Shown: positions 50,692 to 63,900 of the stretch, piece by piece
How the letters are laid out: every line of letters begins with the position of its first letter
Position numbering within the stretch: position 1 is the first letter of the stretch
NCBI GenBank assembly: GCA_020543525.1
Contig: JAHYIO010000036.1
Coordinates: 2,294,001-2,358,000, forward strand
From: Coriolopsis trogii
Lineage: Eukaryota; Basidiomycota; Agaricomycetes; Polyporales; Polyporaceae
DNA: 64,000 bases
Direction of reading: 5' to 3'
Program-made: the position numbers and the translations under genes
The notes under the pieces: generated by a model
Databases searched by the model: none
What the model saw: only the letters and a program-made list of their open reading frames with translations
Told to the model about the DNA's origin: nothing

Positions 50692-53600
50692 TTACGATAC
50701 AACATCGACCAATACAACCATCGCCCACATGTACAGCGGCAGCGTCAGATTGTCATTCTGCACGCTGAACGCCTCCAGCAATCCCGCCAGCCCTGAAACT
50801 ATCACAAATCGACCCATCTGCAAACCAAGCCCAGCAGAAGCATTGCGTCAGTATCATTCTCCATCTCTCCCTCTCCACTTGCACGCACCGAGAAATTCTC
50901 CACCGTCCCAAACGCCCGCAGTAACCACGCGCAGCCGCACACAGACACCACGAACCCTGCGCTCCCTTCGATCGTCTTCGGGTTCGCCGCGAACCACCGG
51001 TAACGGCCTAGACGCTTACCGACAATCGAGGCCTACGGTTCCTGTGTCAGCCTTTTCCGCACTTAGGAGTACGCTGTCCGGACACGCACCAGAGCATCCC
51101 CTATCCCGAGAACGAGCGTGCCTGTGAACTGGAGTAGTCTTGAGGGGCTGTCGATGCAAGGTCAGCACCGCCGATCGCTGCAGCAAGGCACGGCCTAGCT
51201 TGGACGGGGAAAAGCATAGCCTTCGCTCGTAGTGTGGCTATTCGACAGACAGAACTGACTCCCCACCCATCTCCGCGCCAGTCCCGTCAATTGGACAATT
51301 CACTTCAAGGTTGTGTAGTGCGAACACCGGAGCGCCCTCCGACTCTTTCGGGAGTATAAAGCCACATGAAACCGCTCGAGGGAATCGCCGAGCAGCCCCT
51401 GCATCCAACACACACACCCCATTGATACTCACCATGCATGCCCCCGGTTCACTCCTAATAAAGCGTAGTGCCACGGGTACAGTGTGAGCATCAACGAGAA
51501 TCGATGGAAACGGGTCCACCATGCTCCAGCCGAGATGGAACCGAGGGGTGCACGTCGAATGCCCAAACACGAGTCGAACACATCAAAGAAGGCGATTGAT
51601 AGATCAGCGGAGTAACGAAAGACACTCACCCCTCAAACCAAACCGAGTTCGCGCATCCTGTCAGCAAATAAAAGTGACTGAGGATCGCCGTGCCGCCGTC
51701 CTTGGAGTCGAGGAACTCGTTCATGAACAGGTGCACCGCCGCGCCGAACGGGTACAGCGCAAAATACCGCACGTATTCCGTAAACGTAAACAACGCAAAG
51801 GCCCCGCTGAACGCGAGGTGCGTGAACGCCGGCTGCACGTACGCCACCCCACCCCATAAGGTTGAGTTGAAAGTCAGTCAGCCGAGAGAAACGGAGGAAA
51901 TAAGAAGGCAAGGAGGTGAGGGGTGATGACGCACGTCGACAGCAATCCCTGGCACGAACATAACCACCGCAAGCGCGTGGAAGAACTTGCGCCGTGCGTT
52001 CACGCTCAGTGTTGGCACCCGCTTGTCCGCCGCATCCAGTAGGTCCGTCGCCACATTCGAGAAGTTCGCACCGTTTGGCAGCTCGGGCAGATTTGCAAGG
52101 TTCGGCAGGTTCGGCAGTCTTAGCCCCAACATGCTCTCCCCCGTAGGCGTAGGAGGCGCACTCGGGTCACTCGGCTCCACGGGAACAACTGTGGGACTGT
52201 CTCCTGCTTGTATCTCCACACCTAACTGGGATGGAGGATTGCTCGCAGCCGTCGCACCATAACTCGCTAGGACAGGGGCTGGACTCGGGCTGTTGCTATA
52301 ACGGGCGCCCGTGGACCCCATCATTGAGTCTCGGTCCCCTGGTCCCAACGTCAGCTGCATGCTGCCCCGGACGTTCCACTGCCTGAACTTCTTGTTACGC
52401 GCCAGCTGCCTCGTCCAACCAGCAACACTGATGCTGATGAGAAGACCCCAGTACGCGACCAGGCCAGGACGGGTCCACTTGGTCTTGCCTTCGAGCATCC
52501 AGTATGCAGCGTAAACCCATGGATCGCGTCCGCCCAGACACCAGCGGCACCATAGCCCGACGAGACCGCCGACGATGAGGAGCGCGCCTACATAGAACCC
52601 CAGAGCGAGCAGTCGCCGATGTTTCTGTTTCTCTTGCGGGTAACGCAATCGCCGAACGGGGCGTTGCGCAATGTGACGTGAGAGGTACAGGAGAGGCGAC
52701 AGGAGGAAACCAGTCAGGAGAGACCCCGGGATGAGGGCGATCTGATATATGAGGAGTGGAGTTGGCAACCTGAACGTCTTGATGTAAGGGGTCGCACTCG
52801 GTAGCAGCTGTATTGTGCCATGCAGTGAGAAAAAGGCACTTGGCAAGGGATACACCCTCTGTGAGAAGGACACGCACCTTCGCCCTGGTCAGATTGAGCA
52901 GCTCCAAGAACAAAACAGTCGCACCAAATGCGACCATGCCGAGCTCCCCGAAGGTCAAGCCACGGTGAGCCAGGCGTACGCAGGCATAGAGGGAGAATTG
53001 GAAGAATAGGGAACTTGCGACCACCTCAAGATAGGACATACCTGTAAGCGTTAATCAGTACATTGATAACACTGCGCAATGTCATCAGCACGTACTTTGC
53101 CATATGCCTAGTTTAACCTCTTCTAACGCGATGCGGACGCACAGGATCCACAGCGTGATGCTGATAGCGAACAGAATGTAGAGGTATGTTCTGCGCCCCT
53201 CTTTCCTCGGTACGGAGCTGATCTCGCCTTCTGGTACGACCAACTTACGGCGGTGGCGAGCTTCAGTCACCCAAGATGCGCATACATGGACTAGCAGAAT
53301 AGTGGCGCAGAAGGTAGCTTGGCTCACAAGGTAGCGTCTGGAGTGTACAAGAGCTTCGAGTGGAGTGAGAGGGTGCGCAGAGTTCGTCATAGTCATGGGT
53401 GCCTCGACTCGCCAGTTCGGAGGCATAGGATCACCTGGTGGGTTTGTTGAAAACATGGTAAGAGAGATGTACAACAAAGAAGCGGATATGAGGGGTCCGC
53501 CTAGTAGTCCGGTGAGAATGCCGTCATCCTGCGAGTTTCTACGCGCATAGAGTCAGTGGAGAAAGCCGGGACATCGAAGAGAGGATGATGCATCATGCAT

Positions 53601-54445
53601 ACCTATAGTTCTTGGGTACCGTCATCCAAACATAGCCTGTGCTCCGACTTCTAGGTGCGAGGTTGTTGCTGGTATTATTCGAAGTGAAAACGGCAGGAGA
53701 CCGTCTTTCCTCACGGCTGTCAGAGAAGCGCGCCGAAGGTGATGATGGACGAGACGGCGGTGTGGGTGGTGGTTCGGGTAGGCTGGGAGTTTTCGTCCAG
53801 GACCAAGAGACGCGAGTCCATGTACAGTATATTACGGAGGCAATGACTAGTAGTGCAAGTTCTGAACAGTGGTCAATGAGGGGAGAGAACCGATTGAGGG
53901 TCGAGAACGACGGTACCTATGGATATCCACATGTCTTCGTCAAACGGGCTCTTGGCAAACCCGCGGATTTTGACGGCCGAGTATCCAACCGAACATAGTA
54001 ATAGTGTATTTTCCAATGCTTGTCGTGTGTCAAACGAGACCCTGCAGCGTGCGCCAGGCAGGCGTACATGGATGAAGACCGTGCTCGGGAAGAGGGACCG
54101 TATGGCCACAGGAGGGTTGTGCCGGTTCCGCGAGAACAGCGAAGATGACGCCGAACGGTGGTTCCCGTTGGCCGCGCTGTCAGATGGAGGCTTGACCGCA
54201 GGCGACCGGGACCGCGTGAACGTCCGTCGTTCGTATAGCCTCGAGGGACTGTCCCGTCTCGAGTTGCTGGAGAGTGACTGCCCGCTTCCCTGCCGAGTGA
54301 TGAACGTTCCATTCCCTTTACTATCCTTGCTTTGAGTTTGAATTTCGCGCTGCGTCGGTCGCCGTCCACGCGGGTCTTTGCGGCCTGCATCTGTCTCGTC
54401 CTCTTCGCTCGTGAGATCCTCCGAGTCCGAGCTGTCATAACCCAT
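50692..54445 (-). CDS. SEC59: Dolichol kinase
   Basis: The start at 54445 gives MGYDSSDSEDLTSEEDETDA, a hydrophilic Ser/Arg-rich N-terminus of about 100 residues ending RHNPPVAIRSLFP. Many membrane segments then follow: LALLVIASVIYCTW, LLGGPLISASLLYISLTMF, TFCATILLVHVCASWV, TYLYILFAISITLWILCV, FGATVLFLELLNLTR and LIYQIALIPGSLLTGFLLSP. Next are ALLIVGGLVGLWCRWC and ARRKFFHALAVVMFVPGIA (conserved Arg-Lys-x-Phe-His). The C-terminal catalytic part has SKDGGTAILSHFYLLTGC, LVLGIGDALASIVGKRLGR (CTP site) and ANPKTIEGSAGF. It ends LTLPLYMWAMVVLVDVVS. The enzyme phosphorylates dolichol with CTP in the ER membrane for N-glycosylation. An in-frame ATG at 54541 could add 32 residues. Its stop lies only 78 bp from the proposed histidine kinase ATG. 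Confidence 0.82.
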
Positions 54446-55058
54446 CAACACACCAAGCTTCCAGCAGACTTGAACGCAGACGAAGCCCTGGCCAAGACGG
54501 ACACGCACCTGGAAGACCCTGCCTGGTAGCTCGTGCTCCATCCTTGCTGTGGCGTCCGTCCGGATGAAGCGGGAAGGCTTCCCGACGAATGAGACTGTCT
54601 TCGAGTCGAGTGCAAGCGGGCCCTCTTGAATGGGTGGTCAGCACGTCCCGCTGGCTTGCGAGCGGGGGGTGACGGCGAAGACGTTGACCGGGGCAGCTTG
54701 GCAAGACAGACACCACCGCACACGGTGGTCGAAGAGAAAAGAATATGATGGAGGTCGCGCACACACGTCGCCTAATAATACTCAGTGGCGGGTTGTTTGC
54801 GGTCGGTGCTTTCGTAGCGGCTCTGAGCTCATCCCTCCGAGCCCGGTGTTCCGTGGCGGACGGAGGCGGCACGTGCTCTGCAAAGCTGATCACGTTCTCG
54901 GCCGCTTCCGGCCGGGCGGGACATCACTCCGCCACTTTCGCGTTTCGACGCGTCTCGTTCTGGTGCAGTCATCCACTTCTTGCCTGCCTTGCTCACTCTC
55001 GACGCGTCTTACGCGTGCATTCTCTATCTGAACTCGTCTTGTATAACTCTCGACAACT
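54446..55058. promoter_or_regulatory. Divergent promoter region, dolichol kinase and uracil-DNA glycosylase
   Basis: About 600 bp lie between the divergent starts. On the minus strand the frame stays open upstream of 54541 (with residues ALDSKTVSFVGKPSRF) but has no ATG between 54541 and about 54780, so an upstream exon of the dolichol kinase gene or a long leader is possible. Both promoters must be here. Confidence 0.4.
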
Positions 55059-56699
55059 ATGGGCGACGATGATCGCGTGGTATATCTCGAAGATCTTGAG
55101 AACCCGGTGGTGGCAGCAACCAAAGAGAATGTGTCGGTGACGGTCGCAGAAAAGGCGGACGCTACTATCACCACAGTGGTAACTGAGACTAAACTCAAGA
55201 AGAACGGCTCTATGGAGAAAAAGACAGCTACTGGCGCGACTAAACGGCAGCGGTCACTCATGGACATGTTTCCCTCCGGATCCTCGACGTTATCATCACC
55301 CTCGAGCTCTAGAGACTCAAAGGTCGCAAAGACTGGTATACCATCCCTCAACTCTATCCCTTTTTCCATGTCCGAATATCAAAGTGATCTTTCGGATGAG
55401 GAGAAGATGCTTCTTCAGCTGGAGTGCGAGACAATGGGCAAGAGCTGGTGAGCTCTAACCAATACTGACGTGTTGGCTTGTGCTGAGTAAGTTCAGGTTG
55501 AAGGTGTTGAAGGAGGAAGTCAGGCAGCCATACTTCCTCAAACTCAAGAGGTTCCTCTACGACCTTGGAGTCAGAGGTTCACAGGATAGCAACCCTAAAC
55601 CCGAGATTTACCCACCACGTAAGCATTGCATTAAACTCAATTCATATATGTTGCGGCTCGGAGCAAATATCCTACAATAGCGCAGAACATCTATACATGG
55701 TCGAATCTCACACCCCTCGGACGCGTGAAGGTGGTTATCATTGGGCAAGACCCGTACCATGGACCGGGTCAGGCTCATGGTAAAGCTTCTCATCTTCCTC
55801 ATTCATCCGCCGTTTTCTTACGGGATCATTTACTTATATAGGTTTGTGCTTCTCAGTGCTTCCTGGCGTCGCTATCCCCCCTTCTCTGCGTAATGTGAGT
55901 ATGCTCCAGAAAAGACATGGGTACCGTGATGTAGACCTAACTCGAGGTAGATCTACCAAGAGATCAAGAACGAGTATCCTTCGTTCGAACCACCGAAACA
56001 CGGGTCGGTCCATGCCTGTATCAATCGCTCAGCGCGCCACTCCTGACCTTTACGCGTCGGTACTTGCAGAAACCTGACAGGATGGGCAGAGAATGGCGTT
56101 CTGCTGCTCAACTCCGTTCTGACCGTCGAGAAGAACAAGGCAGGCTCCCACCAGAAGCGGGGCTGGGAGCAGTTTACCGCCAAGGTGATAGAGGTTGTCG
56201 ACCGGTACGGAGGCGCCAACCTCGGCAGCCGAAGTGGTTTTGCGGCTGGCCGTGGTCGAGGCATCGTCTTCCTTGCATGGGGTGCATGGGCATCGCAATG
56301 CGTTGCGAAGCTCGACAAGGTCAGCCTCAGTCGCTAGTCATTCACACGTCAAGCTCACTCAAATGATCTCGGGCACCCTTTGCGTCTTCCAGAAGAAGCA
56401 TCTCGTCCTGACTAGCCCTGTACGTGTCTCTCCGGTCGGTCTATCCTTTGAACGCCCCACTGACGAGAACAAATTGACTTCTTCTGCGCCTGACATCCGT
56501 GGCCGCTCGTACGCGCGCTGGACGTTACTGATCTCGCAAATACGTCACGCCTCACGTTGTGGTTGGCGGCAATCTGCAGCATCCCTCGCCCCTGAGCGCC
56601 CACAGGGGGTTCCTGAACAACGGTCACTTCAAAAAGGCGAACGAATGGCTCGAAGAGAAGTATGGCCCGGATGGCTGTGTCGACTGGACGAAGCTGTGA
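55059..56699 (+). CDS. UNG1: Uracil-DNA glycosylase (family 1)
   Basis: It starts [20 protein letters not shown]. The N-terminus carries QRSLMDMF, close to a PCNA-binding PIP box, then [13 protein letters not shown]. Catalytic region: [46 protein letters not shown] with the catalytic Asp, [15 protein letters not shown], then an intron and [18 protein letters not shown]. After that come [40 protein letters not shown] joined across a 150-bp intron to [17 protein letters not shown] (catalytic His) and [11 protein letters not shown], ending DWTKL. It excises uracil from DNA in nucleus and mitochondria. It is divergent from dolichol kinase. About seven exons. Confidence 0.92.
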
Positions 56700-59600
56700 G
56701 AAGCGGATCGCGAGCGCGCCCTTGATCGTCAGTCGACATTGCGCGTGCTTCCCCGCACGTATATAGGTATCCTTGTTCTCTTCTCAGATGCGCCATCATG
56801 ATCAATAGCTCTAACTGACTGAACTTCGCCGCCACTAGCAACTCCGAGGCCCCGGACTCTACTTTGCTTGGGGCTTTTCTTGATCAAGCGCATAATCTCC
56901 CGCAGTTGATTGTGTGGACGACGCGCGTCAATGAGAGAAGCCTGAGGCCACTGGCCGAACGTCGTACACATCTTGCCCTCCTCGCACTTCAGGCATATGT
57001 ACTACTCGCTCACGCCGGAGTACCTTGGATATTTGTCTAGTAGGACCCGTCATCTGCGGCCCGCGTCGCTTGCGAATGTACATACCCCCACATGCCGTGG
57101 ACGTGTACCACACGCGTCTACCTATTCTTGATCACCATCTCTCCATGTTTCTCTTCATTCTGAAGTTTCATCAAGTTCGCAGTCCGCGAGCACACGGTAA
57201 GTCGGCTGCGTAGGCTAGCAGACCTTCCGGTCAATCGTCCTCCGAGCGGAAGTGCCATTCGCAAGCCCTCTCCATCCTTCGACCAGTCAACCCATCGTGT
57301 GTTACAGATGCGTATCGACACTCTCACCCCACGACACAGCAGCACTCGCACTGCGCACTCCGCTGATTTCGACACTCCGCGCTCGAAAAGTCGTCGGCTG
57401 CCAGATACCACCATCCGGGGTACGTTCAACATCCGCACATGCCCGTTTATTGTGTTGTCGACTTCTCTCATCCAGGATCTGGTTCTTTCCAGCCCCACCT
57501 CGCGACGCTCATCATCATTCCATACTTACTGCAGCCGTGCGGGACATACCCTTGCCGGAGGTTTCGTGCTCTCCGTGCCACGTTCTCGGCCAAAATGTGT
57601 GGCGATGCGCCCTCCACACCTCGCGTACAGTCTTCGCACGTGTCTTCGCGAGTATGGACACGCCGACTTCTTGAAACCCGACTGTCTCCAGGGTACCCGA
57701 CCGCGCGTTTTGATTCCTGGACCCCTGGCGTCTGCTCAACAGGATACGGAAGCGTCAGCGTCCTCGGCCCCACGCAGGCCCAGCGCGCGTCGCTCTCAGC
57801 AACAGTTGACACTGGACCCTGGCCGCTCCCCCACGTCATGTGCGCCAACGTGTGAGCTAGAAGGATACATCACGCATGATGGGTGACCGCGCCTGTCGTC
57901 GTCGCCTCTCGCTCTCCGTGCAAATGATGGAGGTGTCGTAAGTATGCGGACACGACACGTACATACAAACGCCGCCGGCACTGCGCTGGATGCAGCCGAG
58001 GAGCGCTCTATAGAGCAGAGATCGTCGTCGCTGTTCGAGCAGTGACAGCGGCTGTTTAGCTGTTCGCCGCTGCACGTACAGATTATACGACTTGCTCGTC
58101 TCCGGCTCGGACTGACTGCTGCTGCCAACAGGCAGTGCGAGTCTTCTCGACTTCGACTGGCCCGCGGAGGTCGTTGACGTCGACGTCGACCCGCACATGT
58201 TCGCCTTCATGTTCCCTGCAAGTTCCGCTATTCAACTGCAAGGAGCTGGTGCAGCCGCAAACCGTACGTCAGCGTTCGGTCCGTACGTATTCATACAGCT
58301 CCGCTGCATCCTGAGCGCTGAGCAGCTCCAGGCTCGAAGGACCACGTCGGACCCGGGGCGCTCGTCTATGGACATCCCACATACAGACATCGCACGAACC
58401 GTCTCTGATGAAGCCTCCAGCTCTCCAGGACCATATCTCAACCTCGACACTCCAGAACTTGGGCTTGAACGCGAACCCGGACAGCGGAAGGCGATGCTGG
58501 GAGTCTGCGGATCCCGGGTGGTCCATCCGGGTGGTCCCTGCCGTAACATCCGCCGCGGTGCCACGCGCCCCAGCGCCGCTGAATGGGCCAGCCTGCTGCG
58601 AGTCTGAGACTCTGAGAGTCTCCGGATCTGACGAACTCGGATATGGAGACGAGTCGTAAGCTGTTCGGTTGGGGCAACACATTCGAATGCGGTCACCCAC
58701 CTTCGTTGACTCCTCCCATATATCGACTCGCCCGGTACACCTCCTGAATCGCTCCATCGGGCGTCGGAGATGGCGCACGGAGTGAAGGCTTCTGAAGCTT
58801 CAGTGGCACCCGCGTGCCTCGGCCACCCACCCACTTGGTACCTTCATCGTCCGCCGACGGTCCGCTGCCCAGCGAACGACCCCTACCGCGGGCGGGTGGT
58901 TTATCCACATCCTATATCATCCGTATCCCGAACGAGACAGAGAGTCCAAAGCCACGCGAACTCAATTGATGGCCGATCGGTACAGTACGCCATGCATGCT
59001 CCGATATGGCGGTCCAGGTACCCCTGGCTCTGCTGCAGTGCTGCCAGTGTGTACGTTTGCTCTCTGGAATCTGATCCTTCGACCTCTGCACGAATCACGC
59101 GCAAAAAGCTCGACAACCACATGCATATTCCGATCGCGTGCGGATCATTGCAGCGGCTCGAGTAAACGAGACCCATCGCGATGCAACCTCGGGCGCTTTG
59201 GATCATGACCAGCAGCGCATGCAGGAGGGACAGGACCGTTCGTTCCTGAAGCTCGCGGCTTGCTGATGCAGGGGAGACAACTGCAAGAGAGGTGACGCGG
59301 GCGCGAGCGCGAAACAACGCACCAAAATCTAAAACGATTCACCGTCAGCCAAACAACCGTCCACTGTGCACCACGGTCCACGGACTTCAAGGGGAGACGC
59401 GAAATTCCGATAGATGGGGGGGATAGACGCTGCTGAGCGCGTTATGGGAATGTGTCTAGAGTTACATCAGGGGGAGGAGGCTCCTATATTATACCATAGC
59501 ATGTGCGTATAAGCCATGTTTGGCTGCCCCGCGATAGGCCGGGCAGCGAAGGTAGTAGCAGTAAGCCTGTGGAATTTCAGTAGCAAAACGGGAAACCGAG

Positions 59601-59937
59601 AAGATAATAAGCGTAGGACTAAAGTGCAGCAGACATAACCGTACAGCGACTTGGGGGGGATATGCGACGAGATCAGGAGCGGTATGCGAGAGACGGTGGG
59701 CGGTGGGCGGTGGGAAGGCGTGGGCGGGCAGGTGACGGGTGCCCATGGGGATGGAGTGGAGGCTAGGCTTGAATAGCGATACATAGGATACAGTAAAAGC
59801 TCCAGATGATCCTGCAAGTGAGAAATGTAGTATCTAAGACGTCCATGGGAACATAAGAGGTGGGAAAAGGCGCCCTTCCGTCTTCAGACTCAATCGTCGC
59901 GTCGACCAAGGGCGCGCAGAGGATTACGCTCTAGCGG
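56700..59937. other. Long intergenic region without supported genes
   Basis: About 3.2 kb. Several open frames over 100 codons occur on both strands (for example 57299-57886 plus, 58232-58834 minus), but they overlap one another, are rich in Ser, Arg and Pro as random GC-rich frames are, and have no conserved motif or convincing exon pattern. The 3' UTRs of the glycosylase and bZIP genes lie at its two ends. Non-coding RNA cannot be excluded by eye. Confidence 0.45.
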
Positions 59938-60916
59938 CTAGTGTAGCCGGGGAGGGAATCTCCGCTCTGAGGCCCCAGAGATATCAAAATCTGAGAGTGG
60001 CGCGTTCAGGAGCCCGGACGTCGACATGCGCGGGGCAGGAGTCTGGAGACCGTTTTGAGAGGAGACGTGGGACATCTGATTGAGCAACGAGCGGAAGCTG
60101 TCCGGCTCTGTCAATGCGCGTCGCTGGAGAAAGGGAGCAATGTCTGCGTCGGATCCGTTTGTTGGTAGTGATGGTGATAGTGACGGCTGCGCGGATGGAT
60201 GGCCTGACAGGAGCGGATGCGAGTAGTTGTAGGACGATCGCCTCTCGTCTGGGGGCAGGAATCCGAAAGACTTCTCGTCATGGCCATATCCTGGTGTGGA
60301 TGAGTACAGGTCGGGGGTTGTGCGGGGCATCTGCGAATACTGGGAGTTGTGGGAGGAGGGGGGCGGGAGGGAGAAACCGGAGGAAGAGATGGACTGGTTG
60401 GAGTCTTTGTCTTCGAACATGTTATCGTTCCAACCAGCAGGGTCTAGATTGGAAGGAGAGCCTTGGGGTAACGACAGACCTGGGCCCATAGGATCGGGTG
60501 ACATGGACTGCCCGCTCGCGGAGCCTGTGGACAAGGGTGACTCTGTCCGACTGAGGGGAGGTCCTGATGTGCCACCGGAACCCAGCGTGGAGAGTATAGC
60601 TGTGAGGCCTGAGCCCGCGGTGGCTTTGGAGGAACCTGGCTTTGGTTTGTCCTTCCCGGTTGGACCTTTGCCGAGGGGGGGACGATTTGCAGGCGGGAGA
60701 CTGAGGGCGGCGCGAAGAGTGTTGTTCTCCTCCTCGAGCTCGGCGACGCGAGACTCGAGAGCCTTGACTGGAGATCAGGAAGAGAGGGGGGATCGGGGGA
60801 TCTGTGATACGCACCTCGAGATGGGCAGCCCTCCTGGCACGAAACGCTCTCTGGACATCCCTGGCACGGTTAGGGGGGAGATTGTCGTTGCGCTTGCGGC
60901 CGCGCTTGGAGGACAT
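59938..60916 (-). CDS. bZIP transcription factor, basidiomycete type
   Basis: The start at 60916 gives MSSKRGRKRNDNLPPNRARD. Exon 1 ends RAFRARRAAHLE; after an intron (about 60813-60766) exon 2 starts ALESRVAELEEENNTLRAAL. Residues ~4-55 therefore form a basic region and a short leucine zipper (spacing of hydrophobics in ALESRVAELEEENNTLRAAL). The remainder is Ser/Pro/Gln-rich and disordered, with PLSRTESPLSTGSASGQSMS, WNDNMFEDKDSNQS, DLYSSTPGYG and FRSLLNQMSHVSS. It ends SGASERRFPPRLH. The protein should bind DNA as a dimer in the nucleus; targets are unknown. The basic region has QRAFRARR as in AP-1-like fungal factors, but the preceding Asn is two residues further away than usual. About 285 residues. 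Confidence 0.85.
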
Positions 60917-63900
60917 GGTGGATTGGTCGTGGGGAGGAATGACGGGCGAGGTGGGGGGGGGGCGAGGTGGAGGCGAGTGGGGGAGGCAGAGGCAGGCGGG
61001 CGGGGCTCGGCGACCAAGGACGGTGTTTAAGACGGATCTGTATAGGCGCCGCCGGCAGAGGAGGAGACGGGTGAGGAGATGCTGCGAGTCCGAGCATGGT
61101 TATTTGAACGCTTGCCGGGCGCGGTAATCCATTTTGATGGCAGTGTCCCCCTCAGCGCGTCGATCAGCGACCACTGCGAGCTGCAGCGTGCGCGATCGCG
61201 AGTCTGCAGCGGGCGATGTACGATTGGCGTAGCGCACCGCCGCCGCACTGTGCACGCGATGCTGCTCGAGCGACGAGTGCGAGCTCTGGAGCGGACCTCT
61301 GGACGGCGCGTGATGGCTGGATTGAGTCGCCGACAGGAACTGCTCGTGCTGCGCGCGCGAGGGCGTCACCGAAACGCACGCGGTGAGAAGCAGAGCACGC
61401 GCGAATCGACATTCATCCTGGCGCACGCTCCGAATCCTGGCCCCAAAGCGAGACGTGACCCAAACGTTGCCTTATCGGCCTCGCCGCTCGGTCGGACCAG
61501 CGCGTCGCCAGCTTCTCACCAGTCCTCTCCCACACCTCCTCGCTCTGCTTCTCGCCCCACGCAGCACAGTCGTGATGGCCAGCAAGCCTGCAGCTGGAGT
61601 CGGGACAGCATGCTCCGCCGCGCAACGCGCACAGAGCGCGAGCTGCGACCTCGAGCCTCGCGCGTATCTGGGCCGACAATGGCGGACGGGATCCTAAGCA
61701 GGGTGCAGCCAATACGCGGCTGAGAGCGGTGGAGACATCGTGATCAGAGCTCGCGCCGTCCCTGGTTTGAACTCTGATTTGCGGCTCACACACTTCCTCC
61801 CGGGCTGCACGGCCTTCCCGCCGGCGTCTCCTCCGACCTTGACCTCCTCTGCGCCCCTTGCGTACGTCTTCACAGCCCTGGCCTCTCCAGCCGTCCTTTG
61901 ATGACTCCCCCACGTGCTGTGTTCCTCGTCCTCCCCCCGCCCGTCTCTCTGCCGCGGCGGTGCTGCTCAGTGTTGCAGCCAGTTTTCGTTCGCCGCCCAC
62001 GACATTTGAACAATGGTCGTACACGTTCTGCTCGCATGTCCACAGCGCGTCGTCTAATCAACCATTCAATGTCTTCACACCCCTGTCAACTCTTTTGACG
62101 ATACGTCCGATGTCGCGGTGCGGTCGGACTCGCTTAAACCTCCACCACAACACCCCATCCCACCTCGCATGACCCGGCGTACACCGTCAACGAGGGCACA
62201 TCACTCACATCTGTACGCGTACGCGTACTGATCTGGCCCGCTTCTGGGAGCTTCCCGGACGCTCATCTTAGCCCCCGAACAACCCGGAGTATGTGCTCAA
62301 CGCCGGCCTCGAATCGGCACATACACAAGTGACCAGCACCCCAATCCGGGATCCTCCATCACAGAGAAGGCGCAGCATTGCTCTTCTGCAGACGACGCGG
62401 ACTATCGACCGCGCGCTATTCCCGCTTCGAACGCTGGGACCCCCTCCGTTGGGACTTGCCAAGCGGCGACCCCACGACATCGTTGCGAGCAGTGTCGGAC
62501 GTTCGTATCACCGTCAATTAGCCTCGCACGCCCGTCAAAAATGGCACCGCTCTCCTGCATCTCATTGGGTTTAACTCCACCCTCTCTCTGAAGGGCGGCT
62601 CGCTCATGCAGCGTAATGACTTTCCTAGATGCGCCCAGCGAGTGGGCAGAGCCTTTCCTGCTACCCGAATGCACGAACAAAGCAGTCTGTAACAAACCTG
62701 GACGGTCGACTCGGATCCTAGCTCACCGGGCGCGGTTTTGGTCTCGGAGGGACATCAACCGATAACCTGAAATCGACTTGCGTTCGCCTCCGCTGTGGGA
62801 GAAGACCGGAAGGCTTCGTCAGTTACATCCTCATGGCAGCAGCCTCTGCTACGTGTTTGTTGCTACAACGATCAGGTGTCAAGGTCAGGATAGAGTTCAT
62901 GTCTTTTGACGTTGCTGATCTGCACCCTGCGTACGCAGCGCACCGGCACTTCTTCCACTCACGCAGAAACCCGGGGCCGCTGCACATCTTCGAAGCCACG
63001 CGGAAGCATCTTGAGGGACAGAATGCTGTGCAGACGGTAAAGCCTACGCGTGCGTGAACGTGGGCCGGCACTGGCAATTTCAAACGCATTACCCCTCGGA
63101 CGGATTTGAAATGCCACCCCCGGGGTTGTACTCGAGGCATCACAGATAGGTATGCGAGATCCCTCGTTGACGATACAGGAGAACCTATCGGCCAGGACAT
63201 CAACGACACAGCGGCGTGTGCTCAGCCTTTTCTGCGATGTTTTCGCAGCTCGTCCTCGTCGCGCACGGAACTTTATTGTCGGGGCCCCGATGTATTGACC
63301 GTTGTCTCGTCGGTCGGGGTTCAACTCCTCACCCGGTCCGAGGAGAGAAGATTTGCCGCGATGGTTCGACGTTACTGGACAGCCATGGACATGGACGCAG
63401 TGGACAGTCGGACCGTGCACGTCCTTGGGCACAGTAACGGTCAATATCAGCAGGGACATGATCGCGGTCTGGCAGTTCGACGCAGTATCCCGACCCGCAT
63501 CTGCTTCTCCGGCGCCCATAATGTCCGCACGTCTGAGCTTCTCTACCGCGGTAGCTTCTCGTATGAAATTCCCTTTCGGTGTCAGAGGGGCTAGATACGT
63601 ATGTGCCACGGCGACCGGTTTTTTTTTCTTCGTCCTCGGGCGGTGTCATAGCCATCAACGTTCCTCGGATCCACTTCACCTATGCGCATGATGTCTGCGT
63701 TGTTACAACTCCTCTGTATTTAAACCCGACGTCGTGTCACCCAATCTATAATGGCACCGCGTCGGCGGCGGCCGAATTGTTTTGGCCCCTCGAGCTGGAG
63801 GCTTCCAGGATCTTTCCCAAGCTGACTTACCACCGGTAGACTGCCATGATAGACCCTTGAGACAGAGCTGCAATATAGAATTGGGTGTGTGAAGGAAAGT

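Noticed and set aside
57299..57886. 195-codon plus-strand ORF
   Set aside because: No conserved motif, several overlapping frames on both strands, composition like random sequence.
61079..61723. 214-codon plus-strand ORF
   Set aside because: Arg/Ser-rich, overlaps other frames of equal length, no motif; typical of GC-rich non-coding DNA.
62823..63609. Overlapping ORFs on both strands near the right edge
   Set aside because: I could not find a conserved motif or consistent exon chain, so no gene is called.
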